Positions 46,128 to 54,305 of a stretch of DNA of 64,000 bases are shown here, in pieces (the first letter of the stretch is position 1; the number at the start of each line of letters is the position of its first letter). Below the pieces are notes generated by a model. The model worked only from the letters and a program-made list of their open reading frames with translations, did not search any database and had not been told where the DNA came from. This DNA is from Thalassoglobus polymorphus (lineage in GTDB: Bacteria; Planctomycetota; Planctomycetia; Planctomycetales; Planctomycetaceae), in NCBI RefSeq assembly GCF_007744255.1, contig NZ_CP036267.1, positions 3,351,500 to 3,415,499 of the forward strand. The letters run 5' to 3'. A program made the position numbers and the translations under genes.

Positions 46128-47303
46128 GTGAGCACTTCCGTTCTCCTTGCATTGGCAGCCAGTTTGACAACAGCTGCTCCAGAATCTCAGTCAAATCCAT
46201 TTGATCAGGCTTTGTCTCAGCCGAGTGGATATGTCGTTCGTGGTCAAAGTCCAATGACCGGTGGACAGTTTGCGGCTTCAGCTCCGCTGACCGTTCCTCC
46301 TCCGCAGGATAACACGACGTACTATCAACCGGGTTACACCGACCCGATGATGGGTGGTGGGACCGTCGTTCAACCTTATGGACAACAACAGGGCTATCCT
46401 AGCCCGATTACGCAAGATCCCTGGTTGGGTGGAGCAGCAACACCTGCTGGACCGATAGCACCCAGCTATGGTTATGGTGTGTTCGGACCACAACCGCAGA
46501 GGTTTGGTTGGGAAACCCGGGCAGACGTCGGTTGGATTCCTTCATCTGCAACAAGTTCCCCAGCCATTGGAGACCTGGAAGTTTTGGAAGTCGACCTGGA
46601 GTCTGAATACACTAGCCCATCTGGTGCAGGCTGGGTCTACTCGATGGCTCCTCAATTCAATTACCGCAGCTTGCAAGGGCCTCAGGGAGATCCTTCTCGT
46701 GACTTGCCAGGATCACTCTACCGCTTTGGTCTCGATCTCGCGCTACAAACAACATCGCCAGCCGGATGTACATTTGAATTCGGATTCACTCCTGCAGTCG
46801 CGACATCTTTTGAGAAGTCAGTTTCCAGCGATGCCATCCAACTCGATGGTCGTGCAGTGGCATATCTTCGTGCAAACCCAAACTGGATGTGGGTATTGGG
46901 AGTGACCTACTGGGATCGTGTTGATGACTTACTTCTCCCATATGCCGGGGCCGTCTGGACGCCAAACGATCGCTGGGAATTCCGTATTCTCTTCCCGAAA
47001 CCACGTGCGACAGTCTTCCTGGGAACACCAAATGGAGTTCCGACCTGGATGTATGTCGAAGGTGAATACCACGTCGAATCGTATGAAGTGGGAATCGGTC
47101 CTGTTCCGATGAGCACAGACGACTCTGCGAAAGTCCAATTTAGTGATTGGAGAGTTGTCGGCGGACTCCGCTGGGAAGCTGGTTGGGTCACCACCTTTAT
47201 CGAGGGAGGTTATGTCTTTGACCGAAAAGTCGAATACACCTCACCCGGAAACAGCTTCGACACGGATGGTCAATTCATCGGGCGAGTTGGATTCCGATAC
47301 TAA
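46128..47303 (+). CDS. Outer-membrane beta-barrel-like protein of unknown function
   Basis: 391 residues from a GTG with GAGG upstream. A short hydrophobic leader is followed by a low-complexity Gly/Pro/Gln/Tyr segment (about 30-125), for example PYGQQQGYPSP. The remainder alternates aromatic and polar residues in strand-like blocks and ends VGFRY, an aromatic last residue as in outer-membrane barrels. Several planctomycete exported proteins share this pattern. No channel type can be assigned. The TAA stop begins a second-family repeat (TAAAGCATC). Confidence 0.7.
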   Translation: MSTSVLLALAASLTTAAPESQSNPFDQALSQPSGYVVRGQSPMTGGQFAASAPLTVPPPQDNTTYYQPGYTDPMMGGGTVVQPYGQQQGYPSPITQDPWLGGAATPAGPIAPSYGYGVFGPQPQRFGWETRADVGWIPSSATSSPAIGDLEVLEVDLESEYTSPSGAGWVYSMAPQFNYRSLQGPQGDPSRDLPGSLYRFGLDLALQTTSPAGCTFEFGFTPAVATSFEKSVSSDAIQLDGRAVAYLRANPNWMWVLGVTYWDRVDDLLLPYAGAVWTPNDRWEFRILFPKPRATVFLGTPNGVPTWMYVEGEYHVESYEVGIGPVPMSTDDSAKVQFSDWRVVGGLRWEAGWVTTFIEGGYVFDRKVEYTSPGNSFDTDGQFIGRVGFRY

Positions 47304-47450
47304 AGCATCTTTCGAATTGCTTTGCAGGATCTGCCTCGTGGTGAACAGCATTTTTAATAGAGAAATGCGTTCTTCACGGGCACGCGGTAGAGCAAACTGC
47401 TCTAAAGCATCTTTCGAATTGGTTTGCAGGTTCTGTACGGCATATCGACT
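47302..47450 (+). repeat. Two head-to-tail second-family repeats with a hairpin junction
   Basis: The first unit (from about 47302) carries AAAGCATCTTTCGAATTG, GCAGGATCTGCC and TTCACGGGCACG. The hairpin TAGAGCA-AAC-TGCTCTA at 47388-47404 joins it to a second unit that restarts AAGCATCTTTCGAATTGG at 47405. The first bases are the stop codon of the upstream gene. Confidence 0.7.
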
Positions 47451-47883
47451 CAAAAATGCCACAGGCCAAACCAAAAGTGGTCTTAACGTCTTAACCCTCT
47501 GCCTCGCAACGAGGAGTTCGTGTATTTGAAAAGTGATGATTTCCGGTCTGAAAAGCATGGGAAAGCATCACACACGACTTGTTCAAGATAAACTGAAAAC
47601 AGCGACGTTCGCATCCACATGTATGTCATGGAGCCTGCGGGAAAACGATTCACAGAGTCGTCAACTCAGCCTCAACAGCACAGAGGATGACATTTCAAAA
47701 CAGCATGTGGACCCCGCTAGCTCACATGGCAGTTTCTCTGCCAGGAGTACACCCTTCGCGAACAGCAGGTGGAGCAAATTGTTCTCCATCGAATGAAGTG
47801 TCAGTTGGATTTGACCGAAGTTATGTAATCTCTTAAGGTTGCACGCAAACGTGTACAAAATTGCATGACGCTGGAGCTTGTTA
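47451..47883. other. Intergenic stretch upstream of the ACT gene
   Basis: No gene could be supported on either strand; the apparent frames are low quality or are shadows of the ACT gene. It is adjacent to the repeats at 47302-47450. GGAG before 47884 is the ribosome-binding site. Confidence 0.4.
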
Positions 47884-48390
47884 ATGCCCTCTGGATTTGA
47901 TGATGACATTCCGATTGAACCAATGACTCTCCGGGGACGAGACTGGCCCTGCTTACGCCAGTTTTGCGTCTTCATGGAGAATCGCGTTGGTAGCTTGCAC
48001 CAGTTGTTGAAGCAAATCGAACAGCACGACCTGAGAATTCTAGCACTCAGCGTTGTTGATACCGTCGATTTCGCCGTCGCTCGAATCATGGTCGACGAAC
48101 CAGATCGGGCTCGTGAAATTTTTGACCTCGCCGATCTCAATTTTATTGAGAACGACATCCTCGGTGTCGAACTCCCTGATGAAGCGCAACCGTTTGTCTC
48201 GATTTTTCTGGCATTAGTCTCTGCTGAAATCAACATCAGCTACACCTACCCACTGCTGTATCGACGAAATGGTCGAGGTGCGATTGCGGTGTATGTCGAC
48301 GATGTCGATCAGGCCGGATCGATTTTAAGAGACCAAGGGCACCAGCTGCTCTCGGAGAAAGACTTGCTGTCTGATGATGAATACTTTTAG
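47884..48390 (+). CDS. Tandem ACT-domain protein
   Basis: 168 residues from the ATG at 47884 (GGAG upstream; a TTG two codons earlier is unlikely). Two ACT-like modules are visible: residues about 20-75 with FCVFMENRVGSLHQLL and ALSVVDTVDFAVARIMV, and about 100-160 with VSIFLALVSAEINISYTYP and GAIAVYVDDVDQAGSIL. ACT domains bind amino acids or similar effectors. The G-x-L-x-x-L core is kept in the first. This protein has no attached catalytic domain, so it is likely a small ligand-binding regulator. Its TAG is in TTTTAGAACT, a possible trace of a repeat end. It converges on epmA with 14 bp between. Confidence 0.82.
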   Translation: MPSGFDDDIPIEPMTLRGRDWPCLRQFCVFMENRVGSLHQLLKQIEQHDLRILALSVVDTVDFAVARIMVDEPDRAREIFDLADLNFIENDILGVELPDEAQPFVSIFLALVSAEINISYTYPLLYRRNGRGAIAVYVDDVDQAGSILRDQGHQLLSEKDLLSDDEYF

Positions 48391-48404
48391 AACTCAGTAG
48401 TTGT

Positions 48405-49409
48405 TCAAACTTCACTGAACGGGAAAGCAAGGACATCTTTCAGTGATGAACAACCGAGGCAAATCATCACCAGCCGATCAAATCCAAGTGCGACACCAGA
48501 ACTTTCTGGCAGGCCTTGTCGCTCCATTGCTTCCAAAAGTTTTGACTCGACCGGCAGTTCGGACTTCCCGTCCGCGATTCGTTTTTTATTTTGCAGGGAC
48601 ATGCGCCGCCGCAGTTCAACAGGATCGGTCAGTTCCTGATATCCGTTACAAATTTCGTGGCCGTGCAGGTACATCTCAAACCGCTCTGCGACGAAATATT
48701 CTCCTCGTTGAACAATCTTAGCCAACGCAGATTGTGAGGCAGGATAATCAATCAGCGAGACCGCTTCCATCTCCTCCAGATCCGGTTCAACCACTGTCGC
48801 CAACAAGTAGTTGAGTAGATCGTCTCGATCAACAGTTTCACCTGAAGCCAATTGGAATCCGTTCGCAACTGCAAGTTCTTGCAGTGTTTCAGATGATGAT
48901 TCATGCGGAGAAATGCCCAACGAGTTCTGAAACGCTGCTTCGTAAGTCAATGTTTGGAATTGTGGAAAGCGTTGAGAGGGAGCGATCCATTTCTTCTCTG
49001 AAGCGAAATCCAACGAACCCTGGACAAGTTTCTCAACAAATTTGATTTGCTCCGAAAGTGGCGTCGATTGACGATACCACTCGAGCATCGTGAACTCAGG
49101 ATTATGATGGTCCCCGACTTCGCCGGCTCGAAACGCTTTGCAGATCTGGAAGATTGAATCGGCGCCAGCAGCGAGCATTCGCTTCATCGCAAACTCAGGA
49201 GAAGTTTGCAGGAAACATGTTTTCCCAAAGACCTGTAAACCAAACGGGTCCAGCCAGCGGTCTATGCAAGACTCGCTCATCATCAGGGGAGTCTCGACTT
49301 CCCAATATCCGTGTTGGGAAAAGAATTGCCTCACGAAGTTGAGAAGTTCTGCTCGCCGCTGCAGATTCCGCATGAGTTCCGATTTTTTCGAATCCGAGAG
49401 GTCAGACAC
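48405..49409 (-). CDS. epmA: Elongation factor P (R)-beta-lysine ligase-like (EpmA/GenX)
   Basis: 334 residues, a class II lysyl-tRNA-synthetase-like core without the anticodon domain. It opens RAELLNFVRQFFSQHGYWEV, motif 2 is CKAFRAGEVGDHHNPEFTML, and motif 3 is GVALGFDRLVMICLG. EpmA attaches (R)-beta-lysine to a Lys of EF-P to help ribosomes past polyproline. The partners EpmB (lysine 2,3-aminomutase) and EF-P are not in the window. The Ser/Thr-kinase gene lies upstream with 8 bp between, so they are probably cotranscribed. It converges with the ACT gene. Confidence 0.92.
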   Translation of the reverse strand: MSDLSDSKKSELMRNLQRRAELLNFVRQFFSQHGYWEVETPLMMSESCIDRWLDPFGLQVFGKTCFLQTSPEFAMKRMLAAGADSIFQICKAFRAGEVGDHHNPEFTMLEWYRQSTPLSEQIKFVEKLVQGSLDFASEKKWIAPSQRFPQFQTLTYEAAFQNSLGISPHESSSETLQELAVANGFQLASGETVDRDDLLNYLLATVVEPDLEEMEAVSLIDYPASQSALAKIVQRGEYFVAERFEMYLHGHEICNGYQELTDPVELRRRMSLQNKKRIADGKSELPVESKLLEAMERQGLPESSGVALGFDRLVMICLGCSSLKDVLAFPFSEV

Positions 49410-49417
49410 AACTGCCG

Positions 49418-50851
49418 CTACTCCACGGTCATCCCGACTGTTTTTTGAAGGGTTTTCCGCAGATCTCTCAAGCGAATCGGCTGAACAAGCGCTTTTGCAG
49501 ATTCATCCATAGCGTTGAGTTCATCTGCCATGCCTGCGCTCTCGTGAGCCAGAACCAGCACTGTCGCCAGATTTCCTCCTCGGGACATCGAGACGATGCG
49601 TTTGAAGTCTTCAATCGCTCGGTCTCCAATGGCATCTTCGAACAGAATCATTCCATCTGGAGGATTATTCTTGATACGATTAAATGCACGCTCGATGTCG
49701 CTCAACAGTAATAACCTGAAGCCATGCTTGGAGAAATACTCCCGTAGAACATTTTGCCGCTTCGGTCGGTGCTCGACACACAGAATTGTTTTTGTTCCAT
49801 TCGATTCTGAAGAAGTTTTTTTGGGGGTCGGCTGATGACCTAGCTTCTTCAGAACATTCTCGACCTCTTCGGCGAGATCCCGGGCAGACTGGTATCGATG
49901 TGCGGGACTGATTTGTAAAAGTCGATCGACAATCTCGGCGACCCCCCAATCCAGATTCGGGAGAATGCTTGTGATGGGGCGAATGTCGCGGTATCGACCA
50001 AACCGCTTGCGCTCGTCGATATCACGCGTCCGTGGATATGGAGGCTCTCCAGCCAACAGTTCGTAAAGAATTGTCCCAACAAAAAACAGGTCACTCCGTG
50101 GGTCATTGGGAGGAGCGTCTGTGTTTCTTTCAATCGTGATGTATTCAACAGCCTGAGCAAGATCGGGGCTGCCAGGACGGTTAAAGAATGAGTTGTCCGC
50201 TGCGAGTCCGAAGTCAATCAGTTTGGCGACTCCCTGACTACTCATCAGCACATTTGTCGTCTTCATGTCACGGTGAGTAATTCCACCCTGATTGATGGCG
50301 TACTCTAAACCTCGAGCAATATCGAGTATGTACCGGCAAGCTTCAACGGGATCGAGTTTCTTGCGGATTTTGATGAAATCCCGCAGATTTCCGCCTTCGA
50401 CAAATTCCATCGTGATGTAATGGAAACCATCTTGGCTATCGACATCGTAGATCGGGACGATGTTATGATGCTTTAACTTCTTGCCGACTTGACCTTCATG
50501 CTTAAAAAGTTGGATCGTAGCGGGATCGTTGGCCCAGTGGTCTCGAAGAACCTTCACACCGACCATTTCACCTGTAGCAATTCGCGATCCCCGATACACA
50601 CGTGCAAAACTGCCCGACGCGTTTTTATACAGAAGCTTGCAGCCACCTAGCACAAGACCCGCAGTTTCTCCTTTGCGAATCCGGCTGATTTGGAAGTTCG
50701 TGAGAAATTGCTTCCGTTCAAGAATCTGGAAGTAGTCCTCCTCATCAGTGCCGCCATGGACATCGGAACGACACTCAGCGATGTCTTGTCGTGAAACAAG
50801 CTGCGTGTTGATGAGTAAGTTTTCAAGATTGGAGATGGTCGAAGAAACCAT
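49418..50851 (-). CDS. Ser/Thr protein kinase with degenerate C-terminal receiver
   Basis: About 477 residues from the ATG at 50851. A helical N-terminus of about 60 residues precedes the kinase: GSFARVYRG (Gly loop), VKVL (Lys104 counting from the upstream TTG start), THRDMKTTN (catalytic Asp) and LIDFGLA. All essential residues are present, so it should be active. The kinase ends near 345. After a Ser/Lys linker a receiver-like fold begins (KTILCVEHRPKRQNVL), but the DD pair reads EH and the phospho-acceptor position in PPDGMILFEDAIG is Phe. This is a pseudo-receiver. Its gene precedes epmA by 8 bp. No target is known. Confidence 0.9.
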   Translation of the reverse strand: MVSSTISNLENLLINTQLVSRQDIAECRSDVHGGTDEEDYFQILERKQFLTNFQISRIRKGETAGLVLGGCKLLYKNASGSFARVYRGSRIATGEMVGVKVLRDHWANDPATIQLFKHEGQVGKKLKHHNIVPIYDVDSQDGFHYITMEFVEGGNLRDFIKIRKKLDPVEACRYILDIARGLEYAINQGGITHRDMKTTNVLMSSQGVAKLIDFGLAADNSFFNRPGSPDLAQAVEYITIERNTDAPPNDPRSDLFFVGTILYELLAGEPPYPRTRDIDERKRFGRYRDIRPITSILPNLDWGVAEIVDRLLQISPAHRYQSARDLAEEVENVLKKLGHQPTPKKTSSESNGTKTILCVEHRPKRQNVLREYFSKHGFRLLLLSDIERAFNRIKNNPPDGMILFEDAIGDRAIEDFKRIVSMSRGGNLATVLVLAHESAGMADELNAMDESAKALVQPIRLRDLRKTLQKTVGMTVE

Positions 50852-51208
50852 GGATTGACTCAAAACCCTTGAATTGTATTCGGAGACGACATGAGGTCAC
50901 GACGTACCTCAATAGATAGTACCCTCTCAACGAGCTTTCTCGATAAGCATTTTGAGTGCCAAGGACAGAATTCAAAGCAAATTGTGTTTGACCCGCGATG
51001 CCAAACCTAATCTTAACATTGTATTCTGCTTTGGAAAACCCATCAGGATTGAAGGTCACTGGAGAATCACGACAAGTCTGTCGAAGACGCCTGATTTCTC
51101 ATGTAGCCGTGACAATTGATCGAAGGAGACCTAAACTCACAAGTCTTGAAATCTGTCTTTCCCTGAGAACTCCCGCCTCTGAATATCTGACCGAAAGGTT
51201 CCCACCCG
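50852..51208. other. Divergent intergenic region
   Basis: It separates the kinase gene (minus) from a DUF3500 gene (plus) and should hold both promoters. No gene, repeat copy or hairpin terminator was seen. Confidence 0.4.
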
Positions 51209-52243
51209 ATGCGACGCTCTATAATCACAATTCTTGGCTCACTATTTCTCCTTTCTTCGGTAGGACTCACTTATTTTGCAGCCTCAGGTCCTGGCGAAAC
51301 CATGACCGACGCCGCAAACGCACTGATCGACACATTAGACGCCGATCAGAAAAAAATCGCTCTCATGGAGTACAGCACCCCAGAGCGGTTGGGATGGCAC
51401 TTCATCCCCAAAGCTGAGCGAAAAGGGCTGCAGATTAAACACATGAATAAAATGCAGCAGGAAAAAGCACATCAAGTGCTGAAAGCTGCCTTGAGCGAAA
51501 TGGGCTACAGCAAAACGACTCAAATTATGGGTCTGGAAAAACTTCTCTTTGAAATTGAGGGCGACAAGCGACGCTGGGCACGCGACCACGAACGGTATTA
51601 CGTCACGATTTTCGGAACGCCTTCAAAGGATTCGAAATGGGGACTTTCATTTGAAGGACACCACCTGTCACTGAACTTTGTTGTCGAGAACAACAAAATG
51701 ATCTCGACGACACCTCAGTTTTTCGCCACAAACCCTGCTGTTGTGAAGACCGAAAATCAAGTCGGCGTAAAAATTGGCACACGTGTCCTCGCAAAAGAAG
51801 AAACGCTCGCTTTTGATCTCGTCAATTCATTTAGCGAAGAGCAAAAGGAAGTTGGAATTATTGCCAAGGAAGCTCTCACAGAAATTCGCGAAGCTGGAAG
51901 CCCGCAGCCTCCGACGACTGCCCCGGAAGGGATTCCCTACAGCAAACTGACCACCGATCAGCGAGGCATTCTGCTGACGCTCATTGAAGAATATGCGAAC
52001 GCGATGCCGTCTCAGGTCGCAAAACAACGAATTGATGCGTTGCAGTATCACGGTTTAAATAAAATCCACTTCGCCTGGGCGGGATCAACAAAACCAGGAA
52101 TTGGACATTATTACCGCGTCCAAGGCCCTTCATTCCTGATCGAATTCGTCAACACGCAACCTGATGCAGCCGGTAACCCTGCAAACCATATTCACTCCGT
52201 CTGGCGAGATATGCAGGGAGATTTCGCGATTCCGATTGAGTAG
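51209..52243 (+). CDS. DUF3500 protein with Sec-type signal
   Basis: 344 residues. A hydrophobic leader RSIITILGSLFLLSSVGLTY directs export. The DUF3500 blocks are recognisable: DADQKKIALMEYSTPERLGW, YVTIFGTPSKDSKWGLSFEG, GHHLSLNFVVE and the end VNTQPDAAGNPANHIHSVWR. Compared with the protein at 29480, the FG.P...W...F.G-H-H order is shared and the His-containing C-terminus differs. No reaction is known for the family. The gene stands alone; a CheY-like gene follows by 170 bp. Confidence 0.88.
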   Translation: MRRSIITILGSLFLLSSVGLTYFAASGPGETMTDAANALIDTLDADQKKIALMEYSTPERLGWHFIPKAERKGLQIKHMNKMQQEKAHQVLKAALSEMGYSKTTQIMGLEKLLFEIEGDKRRWARDHERYYVTIFGTPSKDSKWGLSFEGHHLSLNFVVENNKMISTTPQFFATNPAVVKTENQVGVKIGTRVLAKEETLAFDLVNSFSEEQKEVGIIAKEALTEIREAGSPQPPTTAPEGIPYSKLTTDQRGILLTLIEEYANAMPSQVAKQRIDALQYHGLNKIHFAWAGSTKPGIGHYYRVQGPSFLIEFVNTQPDAAGNPANHIHSVWRDMQGDFAIPIE

Positions 52244-52411
52244 TTTTATTCCAGCGCCAGCAATTGAGCCCCCTCTCCTGCGTCAGCAATGGAAGTGTTT
52301 CAGATTTGAGTTGCATCGGCGTCTTGAGTCTCCTGAGACATCGACATAAGATGTGGGCGACAGGTACGATAAAGTCATTAGTGCAACTCCTGTTGCGAGA
52401 AGGAGTGAAAC

Positions 52412-52852
52412 ATGTCCGGTGAACGGATTGTTCTCATCGAAGATGATCGTGAGATTCAGAGTACCCTGAAAACGGTCCTCTCAGAGATTGGTTATCGCGT
52501 CTTCACTGCGACAAATGGTGTCGATGGCCAAAAATTGATTCAGGACGAAAATCCAGACTTGGTCATCACTGACATGATGATGCCACGAATGGGGGGATTT
52601 CCGGTCTTGGAGTACTTGAAAACCATCGACAGCCCTCCAAGTGTCATTATGATCACCGCAAATGAAGGGGGACGGCACAAAGCGTATGCGGAAATGCTGG
52701 GTGCTGTCGACTACCTGCGGAAACCATTTGCGATGGACGTTCTCATCGAATCTGTTAATAAAGCCCTCGAAAAACGAAAATCGCAAGGCTCTGGTGCCGG
52801 TTCAAACGCTCCACTCGGAAAACGTGTTGCCAGGAAAAAGTCCAGCGGCTAA
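52412..52852 (+). CDS. CheY-like single-domain response regulator
   Basis: 146 residues, a receiver with a Lys/Ser-rich tail. It opens [15 protein letters not shown] (acidic pair), [13 protein letters not shown] holds the phospho-acceptor Asp near 53, [10 protein letters not shown] the Thr, and YLRKPF the Lys. The tail ([17 protein letters not shown]) lacks any output domain. It could receive phosphate from CheA or from another kinase. AAGGAG precedes the ATG. Distance to the chemosensory cluster is about 27 kb, so a link is only possible, not shown. Confidence 0.92.
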   Translation: MSGERIVLIEDDREIQSTLKTVLSEIGYRVFTATNGVDGQKLIQDENPDLVITDMMMPRMGGFPVLEYLKTIDSPPSVIMITANEGGRHKAYAEMLGAVDYLRKPFAMDVLIESVNKALEKRKSQGSGAGSNAPLGKRVARKKSSG

Positions 52853-53039
52853 TGATTTCGCCGCGCCCCGACGGGTTCAAGTCAATTCAAATGCGTCGGT
52901 TCACAATTCCACATCGTTCATTTCGTTCAGAATTTCAACTTCCTACTAAGAACAGCTGACACAACTTCGAGATTCGTGTTCATTCATTCTGAATTCGAAA
53001 ACTCGCCCAGGTTTTGTCAGAGCAAATAAGTTTACGAAT

Positions 53040-54056
53040 ATGATTCCAGTTGAATCCCCTTTGACATCACGCTGGCAAGAGTTGAGTCAGCAAGTCCTTT
53101 CCGGTTCACCTCTGACACGAGAACAGGGACTTGAGATTCTTCAATCAAGCGATGCAGAATTGCTCGAACTGTTAGCTGCGACTTACACCGTCAGACGGAA
53201 TTACTTTGGCAACACGGTTCAGATGTACTATCTGAAGAACGCAAAAAGCGGACTCTGCCCCGAAGACTGTGGTTATTGCTCGCAGTCAATCGTTTCGGAT
53301 GCCCCCATCGAAAAGTATACGATTGCAAACGAACGTGTGCTTCTTGAAGGTGCTCAAAAAGCTGCCGAAACCCAGGCGCGAACTTACTGCATTGTCGCCA
53401 GTGGACGAGGCCCAACCGACCGCGAAGTCGACCACGTTTGTGATGTTGTCCAGAAAATCAAAAACGAACATGGCCTTCATATTTGTGCCTGCTTAGGACT
53501 CTTAAAGCCAGATCAGGCACAGCGACTCGCCGATGCCGGTGTCGATCGAATCAATCACAACTTGAATACATCACGTCGCTATTACGAAGAGATCTGCACA
53601 ACTCACACTTACCAAGACCGCATCGACACGCTGAAAATTGCTCAGAGTGCGGGGATGGAATTATGCAGCGGGCTCATTGCTGGAATGGGGGAAACGGAAG
53701 AAGATCTCATTGATGCCGTTTTCGAATTGCAGTCATTGGACGTCAAGTCGATCCCAGTCAACTTCCTGCATTCCATCGACGGGACGCCCCTCGAAAACCG
53801 GGAAGATCTCAATCCACGGCAGTGTTTAAGAATCGTTTGTCTACTTCGCCTGGCGCATCCTGACAAAGAAATTCGCATCGCAGGCGGACGTGAGGTCAAT
53901 TTGCGATCAATGCAGGCAATGGGACTCTACGCAGCGAATTCCATGTTTGTCAGTGATTATCTGACCACCAAAGGCCAAACACCGGAGCAGGATTTCGAGA
54001 TGGTCAAGGACCTGGGATTTGAAGTCGTGATTGGCGGACACGAAATGAGTGCGTAG
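53040..54056 (+). CDS. bioB: Biotin synthase
   Basis: 338 residues. The radical-SAM cluster motif is C-P-E-D-C-G-Y-C at residues 73-80 in GLCPEDCGYCSQS. Further BioB features are YCIVASGRGP, the ICACLGLL loop, HNLNTSRRYYEEI and the C-terminal RIAGGREVNLR with the second-cluster Arg. BioB inserts sulfur into dethiobiotin, the last step to biotin, in the cytoplasm. No other bio genes are nearby. The start ATG has only a weak ribosome site. Confidence 0.96.
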   Translation: MIPVESPLTSRWQELSQQVLSGSPLTREQGLEILQSSDAELLELLAATYTVRRNYFGNTVQMYYLKNAKSGLCPEDCGYCSQSIVSDAPIEKYTIANERVLLEGAQKAAETQARTYCIVASGRGPTDREVDHVCDVVQKIKNEHGLHICACLGLLKPDQAQRLADAGVDRINHNLNTSRRYYEEICTTHTYQDRIDTLKIAQSAGMELCSGLIAGMGETEEDLIDAVFELQSLDVKSIPVNFLHSIDGTPLENREDLNPRQCLRIVCLLRLAHPDKEIRIAGGREVNLRSMQAMGLYAANSMFVSDYLTTKGQTPEQDFEMVKDLGFEVVIGGHEMSA

Positions 54057-54305
54057 AATGCGAGTCGCAAAGGAGTTTTCGTTTCAACCATGAACGACTC
54101 CTCTCGCTTCCCGAATGCGTTTTGAAATCCCTGTCGATTCAATTACACCTGAACGTTCGTGTTGAATTTTTGTTTGAACTGGTTTTTCACGAGAGAATTT
54201 TCAAGACTTGTCATGCTTATGATGGTCAAGTTCACGATTTCATAAACTCCTCGTCACGAGGCAGCACGGGAAGAACAGTATCGGATTTGCCCAAGAGCCC
54301 AAAGA

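Noticed and set aside
47661-48236. Minus-strand frame of 191 codons
   Set aside because: It is the antisense of the ACT gene; its composition is Ser/Arg/Cys-rich and not protein-like.
52860-52900. GGGTTCAAGTC resembling a tRNA T-loop
   Set aside because: No acceptor, D or anticodon arm fits around it; no tRNA is called.
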